From: Clostridioides difficile
GTDB taxonomy: Bacteria; Bacillota; Clostridia; Peptostreptococcales; Peptostreptococcaceae
Assembly (NCBI GenBank): GCA_012955965.1
Contig: JABBZI010000017.1
Span: 25,834 to 89,833 of the forward strand
DNA: 64,000 nt
Reading direction: 5' to 3'
Shown here piece by piece: positions 25,525 to 34,561 of this stretch. Below the pieces are notes generated by a model. That model did no database searches and was not told the origin of the DNA. It was given only the letters and a program-made list of their open reading frames with translations. How positions within the stretch are numbered: the first letter of the stretch is position 1; every line of letters starts with the position of its first letter. The position numbers and the translations under genes are program-made.

Positions 25525-26361
25525 ATGGAGAAATTTAAAGGAATATTATTTATACATAAAGTAGCTTTTTTGGTGTTAATAATTATGATACTTGTTGCTT
25601 TTTTTGCTCCTAAATTAGCTCCATATGACCCTAATAAGGTGCAAATGGCTGACAGGTTAATGGGAATATCTAAAGAGCATATACTTGGGACAGATACTCT
25701 AGGAAGAGATATTTTAAGTAGGATATTGTATGGAGCTAGAGTGTCTATATCTTTAGCGTTTGTAGCAACTTTGTTAACAATGATATTTGGTAGCTTTGTA
25801 GGCATAGTAGCAGGGTATTGTGGTGGTATAGTAGATATAGTAATCCAGTCGATTGTAAATATATTTCAGGGTCTTCCAAGTATTAGTTTTATGATTGCTA
25901 TTGCTGGAGTTCTTGGTCCAGGAATAAAAAGTTTATTAATAGCAATAGTATTTACTTCTTGGGCTGGATTTTCAAGAGTAGTTAGAGGAGAAGTATTAAA
26001 GGTAAAAGAAGAAAAGTATGTTGAAGGTGCAAGAGCATTAGGTGCCAGTCATCTTCACATAATTTTTCATTATATAATTCCAAATATATTTGCTCCATTC
26101 ATAGTACTATTTACAATAAGGATAGGTAAAAGTATACTTTCTATGGCATCACTGAGTTTTTTAGGATTAGGGATACAGCCTCCACAGGCCGATTGGGGAG
26201 TTATGATAAATGATGCTAAAACTCATTTTAGAAGTTATCCTAATCTGTTACTAGCACCAGGATTTAGTATATTACTGTTGTGTTGTAGTATAAATTTAGT
26301 CGGAGATGCATTAAGGGACATGTTTGATGAAAAAAACAATTCTTTAAGTCAATATCTTTAG
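25525..26361 (+). CDS. ABC transporter permease (NikC/OppC type)
   Basis: Second inner-membrane permease, 278 residues. It has the DppC/NikC hallmarks: HILGTDTLGRDILSRILYGA (about residues 50-70), an EAA loop in EEKYVEGARALGAS (about 158-171), and SFLGLGIQPPQADWG near the C-terminus. Start ATG follows AGGAGG and lies 1 base after the preceding stop. It forms the heterodimeric channel with the protein from 24576-25523. Confidence 0.88.
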   Translation: MEKFKGILFIHKVAFLVLIIMILVAFFAPKLAPYDPNKVQMADRLMGISKEHILGTDTLGRDILSRILYGARVSISLAFVATLLTMIFGSFVGIVAGYCGGIVDIVIQSIVNIFQGLPSISFMIAIAGVLGPGIKSLLIAIVFTSWAGFSRVVRGEVLKVKEEKYVEGARALGASHLHIIFHYIIPNIFAPFIVLFTIRIGKSILSMASLSFLGLGIQPPQADWGVMINDAKTHFRSYPNLLLAPGFSILLLCCSINLVGDALRDMFDEKNNSLSQYL

Positions 26362-26376
26362 AAGGAATTAAAAAAT

Positions 26377-27327
26377 ATGAGTAGAGATATAAATATAAAA
26401 GATTTAAAAATTTATTTTAATACTAAGGAAGGAAAAGTGAAAGCTGTAGATGGAGTATCTGTAACTTTTCAAAGTGGTAAAGTTACAGGAATTATTGGAG
26501 AAACTGGTAGTGGAAAATCAGTACTCGGATTAGGAATTTTAAATCTTGTATCTAATAATTCAATTATTTCAGGTAGCATTTTATATGAGGATAAAGATTT
26601 ACTAAAACTTAAGGAAAAAGAAATTAGAGAAATTAGAGGAAAAAAGATAGCATTAATACCACAAAATCCATCGAGTTCTTTCAATCCAATACTAAAGATA
26701 GGAAGTCATATTAATGAACTTTTCTATTATCATGAAAAAGAAAAGAAAGGCTTTTGTAAAAAGAAAAGTTTAGAGATATTAAGAAAATTTTCTTTTTCAA
26801 ATACTGATTTAATCTATAATTCTTATGGTTTCCAACTAAGTGGAGGAATGAGTCAAAGGGCATTAGCAGCTATAGGGACAGCACTAAAACCAAACTGGAT
26901 AATTGCAGATGAACCAACTAAAGGATTAGATGCCATAATAAGAAAACAAGTATATGAGGTATTTTATGATTTAAGAAGTAATATGGGTGTTAGCATGGTA
27001 CTTATAACACATGATTTAATGTTAGCTAAAAAACTCTGTGATGAAGTTATGGTTATGTATGCAGGTAAAATCATAGAAAAAGGTTCCAAAGATAGTGTAT
27101 TTAACAATCCATTACATCCTTATACAAGAGGTCTAATTGATTCACAGCCAAGTAAAAAATTAATGCCTATTGATGGAATAGCACCAAGTCTAACAGACTT
27201 ACCAAAAGGATGTAGGTTTTTTCCAAGATGTAAAGTTGCAAAAAAATCATGTTCTGATTATGAGCCAGTATTATTTGATGTTAATGGTTCAAAGGTGAGG
27301 TGTTTAATTTATGATAAAAGTTTGTAA
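26377..27327 (+). CDS. ABC transporter ATP-binding protein (NikD/OppD type)
   Basis: Cytoplasmic ATPase of 316 residues. Walker A GETGSGKS (about 41-48), signature LSGGMSQRA, Walker B IIADEPTKGLD and the switch histidine in ITHD are all present. The C-terminal extension with RCRFFPRCKVAKKSC-type cysteines (GCRFFPRC and SC, about 285-300) is the oligopeptide/dipeptide C-terminal region, where cysteines can ligate an Fe-S cluster in family members. It overlaps the next ATPase gene by 17 bases. Confidence 0.88.
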   Translation: MSRDINIKDLKIYFNTKEGKVKAVDGVSVTFQSGKVTGIIGETGSGKSVLGLGILNLVSNNSIISGSILYEDKDLLKLKEKEIREIRGKKIALIPQNPSSSFNPILKIGSHINELFYYHEKEKKGFCKKKSLEILRKFSFSNTDLIYNSYGFQLSGGMSQRALAAIGTALKPNWIIADEPTKGLDAIIRKQVYEVFYDLRSNMGVSMVLITHDLMLAKKLCDEVMVMYAGKIIEKGSKDSVFNNPLHPYTRGLIDSQPSKKLMPIDGIAPSLTDLPKGCRFFPRCKVAKKSCSDYEPVLFDVNGSKVRCLIYDKSL

Positions 27328-28075
27328 TCTTTACAAAGAGTTTAGGAGTGGAATAATTAACAAGAAAATAGTCAAGGCAGTAGATGACGTATCATTTGAA
27401 ATAGAAGAAGGAAAGACTTTGGGTCTTGTGGGAGAAAGTGGGTGTGGAAAATCAACTTTATCAAGGCTTATTTTAAGACTTGTTAAATCTGATGGAGGCA
27501 AAATTTATTTTAATGGTAGAGATATAAGTAATTATAATTTTTCTAAGATGAGGAATTTAAGAAAAGAGATGCAAGTAATATTTCAACATCCAGATTCGGC
27601 TCTAAGTCCTAAGAAAACTATATATGATAGCCTTATAGAGCCATTAAAAATTCATAAAATCTATGAGAAGAATAAATCGACAGAACTTATAAGGGAATAT
27701 TTAAGTTTTGTTGGACTTAGTGAGGAAATCTTAACTAGATACCCATATCAAGTAAGTGGAGGACAAATACAAAGAGTTGCTTTAGCTAGAGTACTTTTAT
27801 TAAAGCCTAAATTTATAATATTGGATGAGCCCACATCAATGTTAGATGTATCTGTTCAGGCTCAAGTTGTACAAGTCTTGAAGAAAGCTCAAAAACAGTT
27901 TAATATAACCTATTTATTTATATCTCATGATATAGACTTAGTGAAGGAGTTTAGTGATGAAATTGCAGTTATGTTAAATGGTAAAGTAGTTGAAATTATA
28001 GATTCAAAAGAATTATATAAAGGTGCAAAGCATGCTTATACTAAAGAGCTTATCGAGAATTTTATTAACTTTTAG
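27311..28075 (+). CDS. ABC transporter ATP-binding protein (NikE/OppF type)
   Basis: Second cytoplasmic ATPase, 254 residues, somewhat short because it lacks the OppF C-terminal extension. Walker A GESGCGKS, signature VSGGQIQRV, Walker B FIILDEPTSMLD and the H-loop ISHD are intact. Start lies inside the end of the previous gene (17-base overlap) with AAAGGTGAGG as RBS. It completes a five-gene importer controlled by the cobalamin riboswitch. Confidence 0.87.
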   Translation: MIKVCNLYKEFRSGIINKKIVKAVDDVSFEIEEGKTLGLVGESGCGKSTLSRLILRLVKSDGGKIYFNGRDISNYNFSKMRNLRKEMQVIFQHPDSALSPKKTIYDSLIEPLKIHKIYEKNKSTELIREYLSFVGLSEEILTRYPYQVSGGQIQRVALARVLLLKPKFIILDEPTSMLDVSVQAQVVQVLKKAQKQFNITYLFISHDIDLVKEFSDEIAVMLNGKVVEIIDSKELYKGAKHAYTKELIENFINF

Positions 28076-28168
28076 AATATAATCACCAGTCATTTAGCTA
28101 AGTATTTAATTAATCAATTATTATGTTGATAAAACTTAATCTTAACATTTTAGAAAGGGTGATTAATC

Positions 28169-28990
28169 ATGTATTACAAAGATATAGATTTCGAAAAAAA
28201 ATGGCATGAATATATTGAAAGTAAAGAAGGATATTCAAAGGAAAGAGCTTTTGATGATGAGGTAGAAAGATTATTTTTTAAAAAATTATCTCATAAATAT
28301 GATGATAAGCCAACTCTTTATGATTATTCAAAAGAAGTATTTGATTTTATTGATAAATTAATAGAGAAAGGAAAAAATCTTATAGAAATAGGTGCAGGGA
28401 CAGGAAAATTCACTATACCACTTTCTAAGAAATGTAAAGTTGTAATTGCTAATGATTTTTCAAGAGATATGCTTGATATGCTTGAAGAAAAGATTAGAGG
28501 ACATAATATAACCAATATAAAAACAATACAAGGTAAATGGGAAGATGTCAATTTTGAGTGTAGTGACTACATTTTATCTGTAAATTCTCTTTATAGAATT
28601 TGGAATATTAAAGATGCATTGAATAAAATGAATAAGTTAGCTAAAGAAAAAGTAATTATAGTAAGAACTATTCAAAAGCCATTATTTAATGACTTATATA
28701 TTGCTTTAGGAGAGAAGGATAGAACTTGTCCAGATTATATATATATTCCAAATATACTACATTCTTTGAATATATGTGCAGATATAAAGTTTATTGACGT
28801 AGAAAATGAAATTGAATTCGATAGTATAGAAGACATATATCTTAAAATTAAGGCTGAATTAAATAAAAATATTAATTTTGTTGAAGTGGTGGATAAATAT
28901 ATAGACAATGTAATAGAAAGAAGAGAAAATAAATATATTTTCAAACATAAAACTAAGGTTGTGATTATATATTGGAATAGTATTAATTAA
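28169..28990 (+). CDS. Class I SAM-dependent methyltransferase
   Basis: Cytoplasmic 273-residue methyltransferase. The SAM-binding glycine loop LIEIGAGTGKFTIPL (about 68-82) and the acidic strand end VIANDFSRDML (about 92-102) are clear. A long N-terminal segment and a C-terminal alpha/beta cap are unassigned. RBS AAAGGGTGA precedes the ATG. It follows the importer by 93 bases with no obvious terminator, so it may share the cobalamin-controlled transcript. It could modify the imported compound or a metallophore, but this is speculative; the acceptor is unknown. Confidence 0.8.
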   Translation: MYYKDIDFEKKWHEYIESKEGYSKERAFDDEVERLFFKKLSHKYDDKPTLYDYSKEVFDFIDKLIEKGKNLIEIGAGTGKFTIPLSKKCKVVIANDFSRDMLDMLEEKIRGHNITNIKTIQGKWEDVNFECSDYILSVNSLYRIWNIKDALNKMNKLAKEKVIIVRTIQKPLFNDLYIALGEKDRTCPDYIYIPNILHSLNICADIKFIDVENEIEFDSIEDIYLKIKAELNKNINFVEVVDKYIDNVIERRENKYIFKHKTKVVIIYWNSIN

Positions 28991-29108
28991 ACTTGTTAAT
29001 GTCATTAAATGTGAGTATTATTATATTGAAAATATTTACAATCTCGACATATTATGCTACAATTATTTACAATAAATAAAATTTAATAAGCATTACCTCG
29101 TCTAATAA

Positions 29109-29288
29109 AAAGATTGAGGTAGAGGTTGCATTTACTAAGATTAATATTGAAGAGGCCGGAAGCCAATGAATCAATATAAAAGGAGTAATTGCCGAAGTGC
29201 TAGTGTCCAAAGCTAGTGCTGGGACTGTATTTAATAGGTACAGTACTGTCATCAAAATCATCCCGAATTTTGATGGAGAGCTATCTTA
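29109..29288 (+). ncRNA. Lysine riboswitch (L-box)
   Basis: Conserved L-box blocks appear in order: GAGGTAGAGGTTGC, AAGA...GAGGCCGGAAGCC, GCCGAAGTGCTAGTG, GCTGGGACTGT, ACAGTACTGTC and a closing GGAGAGCTATCTT. AAAGAT at the start and ATCTTA at the end form the P1 stem. A terminator follows at 29334. It should turn off the downstream YfcC-type transporter and M20 enzyme when lysine is plentiful. The block order and wording are strong evidence. Confidence 0.92.
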
Positions 29289-29333
29289 AATAAGATAAAG
29301 GGAAGATGTAGGTATGTTGTATTTAGCACATTT

Positions 29334-29364
29334 AGCTCAACATGTATCCATGTTGAGCTTTTTT
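29334..29364 (+). terminator. Expression-platform terminator of the lysine riboswitch
   Basis: AGCTCAACATG pairs perfectly with CATGTTGAGCT around a 4-base loop and is followed by a T-run, 74 bases before the transporter start codon. Confidence 0.87.
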
Positions 29365-29437
29365 ACATCTATACAAAATAGGATAGAAAAGGGATGCAAT
29401 AATAAAATATTTTAATTTAAAAGTGGGGAGAATACAA

Positions 29438-30829
29438 ATGAGCAGTTTAAAAAAGAAGAGGTTTACTATGCCGCAGACACTTACTATAATATTCTTATTA
29501 ATAGTAGTAATGGCAGTTCTTACTTGGATAGTACCAAGTGGAAATTTTGAAAGGGTAGATATAGACGGAAGGTCAGTTGTTGTTGCTGGAACTTATGAAA
29601 AAGCACCATCAAATCCACAAGGTGTTACTGATGTATTTTCAGCTCCTATAAATGGATTTATAGATGCAGCTGAAGTCGTTGGATTTGTTTTGATAGTTGG
29701 AGGAGCTTTTGGAATAGTTAACAAAACAGGTGCAATAGAAGCAATTATAGCACATACTGTAAATAGAATGAAGAAGTTTCAATTTTTAATAATACCTATA
29801 TCAATGATTTTATTTGGTCTTGGTGGTACAACTTTTGGAATGAGTGAAGAAACATTACCTTTTTATATGATATTTATTCCACTTATGACCAGCATGGGAT
29901 ATGATTCGTTAACCGCGGTGGCAACAGTATTTATAGGGGCAACAGCTGGATTTGGAGCGGCTACTACTAATCCTTTCTCTGTAGGAATAGCACAGGCATT
30001 GTCACAAATAGCACCAGGTTCTGGAATAGAGTTTAGAGTTGTTATGTTTATAATATATATGGCTATATCTATAGCATTTGTTATGATGTATGCTAATAGA
30101 GTGAAAAAAGACCCTAAAAAGTCTTTAGTACATGATATATCACTGAATCAAGAATCAATAACTAATAGTGATACAACTATAAAAGAATTTACAAAAAGAG
30201 AAGCCATTGTAATAGCAATTTTCGTAATAGGTATGGGAATTATGATATTTGGAGTTTTAAGATTAGAATGGTATATAGCTGAAATTGCAATGATATTTAC
30301 AGCCATAGGTATAATATCTGGAATAGCATCAGGGCTTAAACAAGATGAAATAGTTAATTCATTTATAAGTGGAGCAGGAGATTTAATGACAGCAGGGTTG
30401 TGTATAGCATTTGCACGTGGAATCGTAATAATAGCAGAAAATGGATTTATAATAGATACAATTTTAAATTCTGCAGCAAATTTATTAAATGGATTACCAA
30501 AAACTATATTTATAAATTTAACTTTCTTAATAGAAGGATTAATAGCATTTTTAATACCATCAGCATCAGGGCTTGCATCACTTACGATACCTGTACTTGC
30601 ACCACTTGGAGATTTAGTAGATGTATCTAGACAAATGATAGTTACAGCGTATCAATTTGGTATAGGTGTAACTAACTTAATAACACCTACATCAGGTGTT
30701 TTAATGGGAGCACTAGCAGTAGCTAATATTCCTTGGTCAAAGTGGGTTAGATTCGTAGTTCCTCTAATGGTAGTATTAACAATTCTTGTAATGGTATTTT
30801 TGACAGTAGGATTATATCTAGGATTTTAA
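29438..30829 (+). CDS. YfcC/DcuC-type membrane transporter under lysine riboswitch control
   Basis: Integral membrane protein of 463 residues with about 12 hydrophobic segments. The N-terminal MPQTLTIIFLLIVVMAVLTW, then WIVPSGNFER, and the FGLGGTTFGMSEETLPFY segment are typical of the YfcC (C4-dicarboxylate-like anaerobic carrier) family, whose members include basic amino acid and peptide carriers. The ATG at 29438 follows GGGGAG; a GTG at 29423 lies before it. It is 13 bases upstream of an M20 amidohydrolase. The riboswitch implies that the operon supplies lysine: either lysine itself, or an acyl- or peptidyl-lysine cleaved by the M20 enzyme. That is inference. Confidence 0.85.
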   Translation: MSSLKKKRFTMPQTLTIIFLLIVVMAVLTWIVPSGNFERVDIDGRSVVVAGTYEKAPSNPQGVTDVFSAPINGFIDAAEVVGFVLIVGGAFGIVNKTGAIEAIIAHTVNRMKKFQFLIIPISMILFGLGGTTFGMSEETLPFYMIFIPLMTSMGYDSLTAVATVFIGATAGFGAATTNPFSVGIAQALSQIAPGSGIEFRVVMFIIYMAISIAFVMMYANRVKKDPKKSLVHDISLNQESITNSDTTIKEFTKREAIVIAIFVIGMGIMIFGVLRLEWYIAEIAMIFTAIGIISGIASGLKQDEIVNSFISGAGDLMTAGLCIAFARGIVIIAENGFIIDTILNSAANLLNGLPKTIFINLTFLIEGLIAFLIPSASGLASLTIPVLAPLGDLVDVSRQMIVTAYQFGIGVTNLITPTSGVLMGALAVANIPWSKWVRFVVPLMVVLTILVMVFLTVGLYLGF

Positions 30830-30842
30830 TAGGAGGTAAGTT

Positions 30843-32030
30843 ATGATAGAGAGTATAAAGAAAAGAGCTTATGATATAGAGAATGAACTTGGAAAACAAA
30901 TTGAAGAAGTATGTGATTTTATATTCAACAACCCAGAGCTAGGGGAAGAAGAATATATATCATCAAAATATTTAGTAGAGAAAATGAAAGAGTATGGATT
31001 TGATACAACTTATCCATACTGCAATATAGATACTGCTTTTAGAGCAGAACTAGGGGATAGTGATGGTCCTACTATAGCATTTTTAGCTGAGTATGATGCA
31101 CTTCCTGGATATGGAGAAGATAAAGAACCAGGTCATGCTTGTGGTCATAACTGGATTGCGGCATCTACACTAGGGGCTTGTATAGTATTAAGCAAGTTAA
31201 AAGAAAGTTTTAAAGGAAAAATTGTACTAATAGGAACACCAGCTGAAGAAACAACAGGAGGAAAATGTGACTTAGTTAAAGCAGGAGCTTTTGACGATAT
31301 TGATGTAAGCTATCAGATGCATATAGAAGCTTTTAATAATATAAATTGTAAGGCTTTAGCAATAGATTCATTAGAGTTTAGTTTTGAAGGTGTATCAGCA
31401 CATGCAGCTAGTCATCCTCATATGGGAGTTAATGCTTTGGATGCAGTACAACTTACTTTTGCTGGAATAAATGCTCTAAGACAACATGTAAAATCAGATG
31501 TTAGAATACATGGCATAGTTTCAAATGGAGGGGAAGCACCGAATATAGTTCCAGAAAAAGCAGCTTGTAAGTTTTTCGTAAGAGCTGCTGAAAGAAGTTA
31601 TTTAGATGAAGTGACTAAAAAGGTTATAAACTGTGCAAAAGGTGCAGAATTAATGACAGGAGCTAAGCTATCTTATAGATATTTTGAAAATTCTTTTGAT
31701 AATATAATAAATAATAAAGTACTTCAAAATATAACAAAAAATAATTTAATTGAAGCAGGCATAACAGATATATTAGAGGGAAAAGAGGGACCAGTAGGTT
31801 CTACAGATATAGGTAATGTAAGTCAAGTTTGTCCTACTATGTATACAGAAATAGCTTTAGATATAAATCCAATGGTATATGTGCATGAAAAAGAGTTTCT
31901 AAATTATGCAAATTCTACGGAAGCTTATGATAAACTTCATAAAGCGGTAAAGGCAATGGTGGGTTGTGCATTAGAAATTTATTTAGAAGATGGACTACTT
32001 GATGAGATTAAGAAAAATCACTTAAATTAA
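30843..32030 (+). CDS. M20-family amidohydrolase under lysine riboswitch control
   Basis: Cytoplasmic metal-dependent amidase of 395 residues. Visible motifs are AFLAEYDALPGYG (about 76-88), PGHACGHN (about 98-105), TPAEETTGGK and the HAASHPHMG dimerisation loop. It resembles AbgB/IAA-hydrolase-type aminoacylases. AGGAGG precedes the ATG, and the 13-base gap to the transporter gene indicates one operon behind the lysine riboswitch. Release of lysine from an imported amide is the simplest model. It is clearly paralogous to the enzyme at 12547. Confidence 0.85.
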   Translation: MIESIKKRAYDIENELGKQIEEVCDFIFNNPELGEEEYISSKYLVEKMKEYGFDTTYPYCNIDTAFRAELGDSDGPTIAFLAEYDALPGYGEDKEPGHACGHNWIAASTLGACIVLSKLKESFKGKIVLIGTPAEETTGGKCDLVKAGAFDDIDVSYQMHIEAFNNINCKALAIDSLEFSFEGVSAHAASHPHMGVNALDAVQLTFAGINALRQHVKSDVRIHGIVSNGGEAPNIVPEKAACKFFVRAAERSYLDEVTKKVINCAKGAELMTGAKLSYRYFENSFDNIINNKVLQNITKNNLIEAGITDILEGKEGPVGSTDIGNVSQVCPTMYTEIALDINPMVYVHEKEFLNYANSTEAYDKLHKAVKAMVGCALEIYLEDGLLDEIKKNHLN

Positions 32031-32049
32031 TTTAAATTAAACATAAAAC

Positions 32050-32086
32050 AAAGAGGTATTACTTGAAAATTGGTAATACCTCTTTT
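32050..32086 (+). terminator. Intrinsic terminator of the lysine-riboswitch operon
   Basis: AAAGAGGTATTAC pairs with GGTAATACCTCTTTT across a short loop, 20 bases after the M20 stop codon. Confidence 0.85.
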
Positions 32087-32317
32087 ATTAATATTATAGA
32101 ATTTAAGGGATGTTATAATAATTCTAGGTATATAAAGAGAAAGATGTATGATAATAATTAGGTAAATAATTCTATAAGAATAAAATCTATTTCATATATA
32201 TCTGACCTTTTTTGTAATGAAAAAATAGGATAATTTATATACAAAGAAATATAGAGTATAAAATAAAAGGAAAATTAGTCTTATAAAATTGTATATTAAA
32301 ATAAGGAGTAGATAAAT

Positions 32318-33478
32318 ATGAAAATATTAATCTCTATAGATTCATTTAAGGGGAGTTTATCTTCAATTGAAGCAGCAAACGCAATCAAAAGAGGAATATT
32401 AAAAGTTGAAAAAGATGCAGAAGTAAAGATACTGCCACTTGCTGATGGTGGTGAGGGTACTGTAGATGCTTTAGTTCAAGGTATGAATGGTGAAAAAGTA
32501 ACTACAGAAGTTATTGGACCAATAGTTAAGAAAGTAAATGCGACATATGGATTATTAAAGGACACAAATACTGTAATAATAGAAATTGCTCAAGCATCAG
32601 GATTGACATTAGTGCCAACAGAATTTAGAAATCCTTTGTACACTACAACTTATGGTGTCGGAGAAATAATAAAGGAAGCAATAAAGAAGGGTTATAGAAA
32701 TTTTATAGTAGGTCTAGGTGGAAGTGCTACCAATGATGCAGGAGTGGGTATGCTTCAAGCATTAGGATTTGAGTTTTATGATGAGAATAACAAATTAGTA
32801 GGTTTAGGTGGAAAAGTTCTAAAAAAAATAAGACATATAAAAATAGATAATAGACTAAAAGAATTAGATGAATGTAACTTTAAAATAGCCTGCGATGTAA
32901 ACAATCCATTGTTTGGAAAAAATGGAGCCACATACATATATGGACCTCAAAAAGGTGCAACACCAGAAATAATTGAAGAGTTAGATAGTGGGCTTAGAAA
33001 TTTTTCTAATATAGTCAAAGATGACTTAGGTAAAGAAATAGCTAATGTAGAAGGTGTAGGAGCAGCAGGAGGCTTAGGATTTGCCTTTTTAGCATTCTTA
33101 AATTCAAAGCTAGAATCAGGTATAAAAATAATATTAGAAGAAATTAAATTAGAGGATGAATTGCAAGATGTAGACTTTGTAATAACAGGAGAAGGTAGAT
33201 TAGACAATCAAACTGCCATGGGTAAGGCACCAATAGGAGTTGCAAAATTAGCTAAAAAATATGGAGTAAAAGTAATAGGTTTAGCTGGGGCAACAACTGA
33301 AGATGCAATTAAGTGTAATGAAGAGGGAATAGATGCTTATTTTTCTATAGTAAACAGAGCTATGACAATAGAAGAGGCTATGGATAAAAAAATTGCAAGT
33401 AATAATATGACTGCGACAACAATACAAATATTTAATCTTATAACTAGTGTACAACAGTCAAGAAATAAGTCATATTAA
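32318..33478 (+). CDS. glxK: Glycerate 2-kinase (GarK/GlxK family)
   Basis: Cytoplasmic kinase of 386 residues that phosphorylates D-glycerate with ATP to feed glycolysis. The GarK hallmarks are intact: SIDSFKGSLSSIEAA at the N-terminus (about 6-20), PLADGGEGTVDAL (about 42-54), GLGGSATNDAGVGMLQALG (about 131-149) and ITGEGRLDNQT (about 289-299). ATAAGGAG gives the start. It stands alone, with its own terminator, upstream of an RpiR-controlled ketohexose operon; a link to that operon through aldolase products is possible but unproven. The symbol follows the family name. Confidence 0.9.
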   Translation: MKILISIDSFKGSLSSIEAANAIKRGILKVEKDAEVKILPLADGGEGTVDALVQGMNGEKVTTEVIGPIVKKVNATYGLLKDTNTVIIEIAQASGLTLVPTEFRNPLYTTTYGVGEIIKEAIKKGYRNFIVGLGGSATNDAGVGMLQALGFEFYDENNKLVGLGGKVLKKIRHIKIDNRLKELDECNFKIACDVNNPLFGKNGATYIYGPQKGATPEIIEELDSGLRNFSNIVKDDLGKEIANVEGVGAAGGLGFAFLAFLNSKLESGIKIILEEIKLEDELQDVDFVITGEGRLDNQTAMGKAPIGVAKLAKKYGVKVIGLAGATTEDAIKCNEEGIDAYFSIVNRAMTIEEAMDKKIASNNMTATTIQIFNLITSVQQSRNKSY

Positions 33479-33492
33479 AATTAGATAAAAAA

Positions 33493-33548
33493 AGAAAGCT
33501 GTCACACATTAATTTAGGTGTTTTCAATGTGATAGCCTATTTATTTTT
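33493..33548 (+). terminator. Intrinsic terminator after glycerate kinase
   Basis: An imperfect stem of AGCTGTCACACATT with AATGTGATAGCCT, followed by ATTTATTTTTATT. Confidence 0.65.
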
Positions 33549-33707
33549 ATTACAGAATATTATAATAATATAATGAATTGAAGTACAAAATCATGATATT
33601 ATAAATAGACATTGACTAAATCTTAATTGTGTATAAAAATAAGTAATTAAGAGGTAATAGATTATTTATATAATATTTGATAAATTTAGATATAAGGAGA
33701 GAAAAAT

Positions 33708-34460
33708 ATGATAATTGAGCTAAACAAAAGTAATTCTGAAAATCTAACTAAGACAGAACTTGAAATAATTAAATTTATAAATGAAAATGAGTCAATATTG
33801 CCAGAATTATCTATAGTAGAGATTGCTCATGAAACATATTCATCTCCAGCAACTGTTTCAAGGGCAATTAGAAAATGTGGCTTAAATGGATTTAATGAAC
33901 TTAGGTATAGACTAACAGTAAAAGATGAAAATGATGACATACAAAATATGGGAGATATAATAAATAAATCTTTTATTGAAGCACAGAGGGTTATAGAACA
34001 AATATCTTTAACTACATTAATTAATATAATAAAAGCTATAAACGAGTCTAGTAAGATATATATTTTAGCAAGAGGACTTACTGAATATGTAGCAAAAGAG
34101 TTTAGTCTTAAGTTGCAACTGCTCGATTTCAATGTGGTCTTTATAAATGACCCTAATATAATGAAAATAAAATCTAAATCAATAAAAAAAGATGAGCTTA
34201 TAATTATTTTTTCATTGAATGGAAACACTGTAGAACTTGTAGAGTCAGCACAAAATGCCAATTTAGGAGGAGCTAAAGTTATAACATGTTGTTGTAGTGA
34301 AAATGCAAAACTTATAAAGCATTCAGATTTATATATTGTAGGATATAAGCATGAGCATATATCTATTTCTGAATATGAAGTATCATCTAGGTTACCCTTG
34401 TATATTATATCTAGGATAATTATAGACTATATGGTTAGATATAATAATTCTGAGAATTAA
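33708..34460 (+). CDS. MurR/RpiR-family transcriptional regulator
   Basis: Cytoplasmic sugar-phosphate-sensing regulator, 250 residues. The N-terminal HTH_6 domain (about 1-75) includes EIAHETYSSPATVSRAIRKC and GFNELRYRL. The SIS domain (about 105-240) carries IYILARGLTEYVAKEF and a serine/threonine phosphosugar loop near FSLNGNTVELVESA. RBS AAGGAGAG gives the start. It lies 101 bases upstream of the 1-phosphofructokinase/fructose-PTS/aldolase operon and is separated from it by a terminator. It probably responds to the ketohexose phosphate made by that PTS. Confidence 0.9.
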   Translation: MIIELNKSNSENLTKTELEIIKFINENESILPELSIVEIAHETYSSPATVSRAIRKCGLNGFNELRYRLTVKDENDDIQNMGDIINKSFIEAQRVIEQISLTTLINIIKAINESSKIYILARGLTEYVAKEFSLKLQLLDFNVVFINDPNIMKIKSKSIKKDELIIIFSLNGNTVELVESAQNANLGGAKVITCCCSENAKLIKHSDLYIVGYKHEHISISEYEVSSRLPLYIISRIIIDYMVRYNNSEN

Positions 34461-34464
34461 ATTT

Positions 34465-34522
34465 AAAAGTCTATGAAAATCGATTTTCTATTTGTGAAAA
34501 GATTTTCATAGACTTTTTTATT
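34465..34522 (+). terminator. Intrinsic terminator after rpiR-type gene
   Basis: AAAAGTCTATGAAAATC pairs with GATTTTCATAGACTTTT across a 19-base loop and is followed by a T-run. It separates the regulator from the PTS operon. Confidence 0.85.
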
Positions 34523-34561
34523 ATAATGAAAACATAAACAACAGAAACAAGGGGGAAGACA

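Noticed and set aside
29067..29261. Small minus-strand open frame of 64 codons
   Set aside because: It lies across the lysine riboswitch, whose conserved blocks explain the sequence fully; no RBS.
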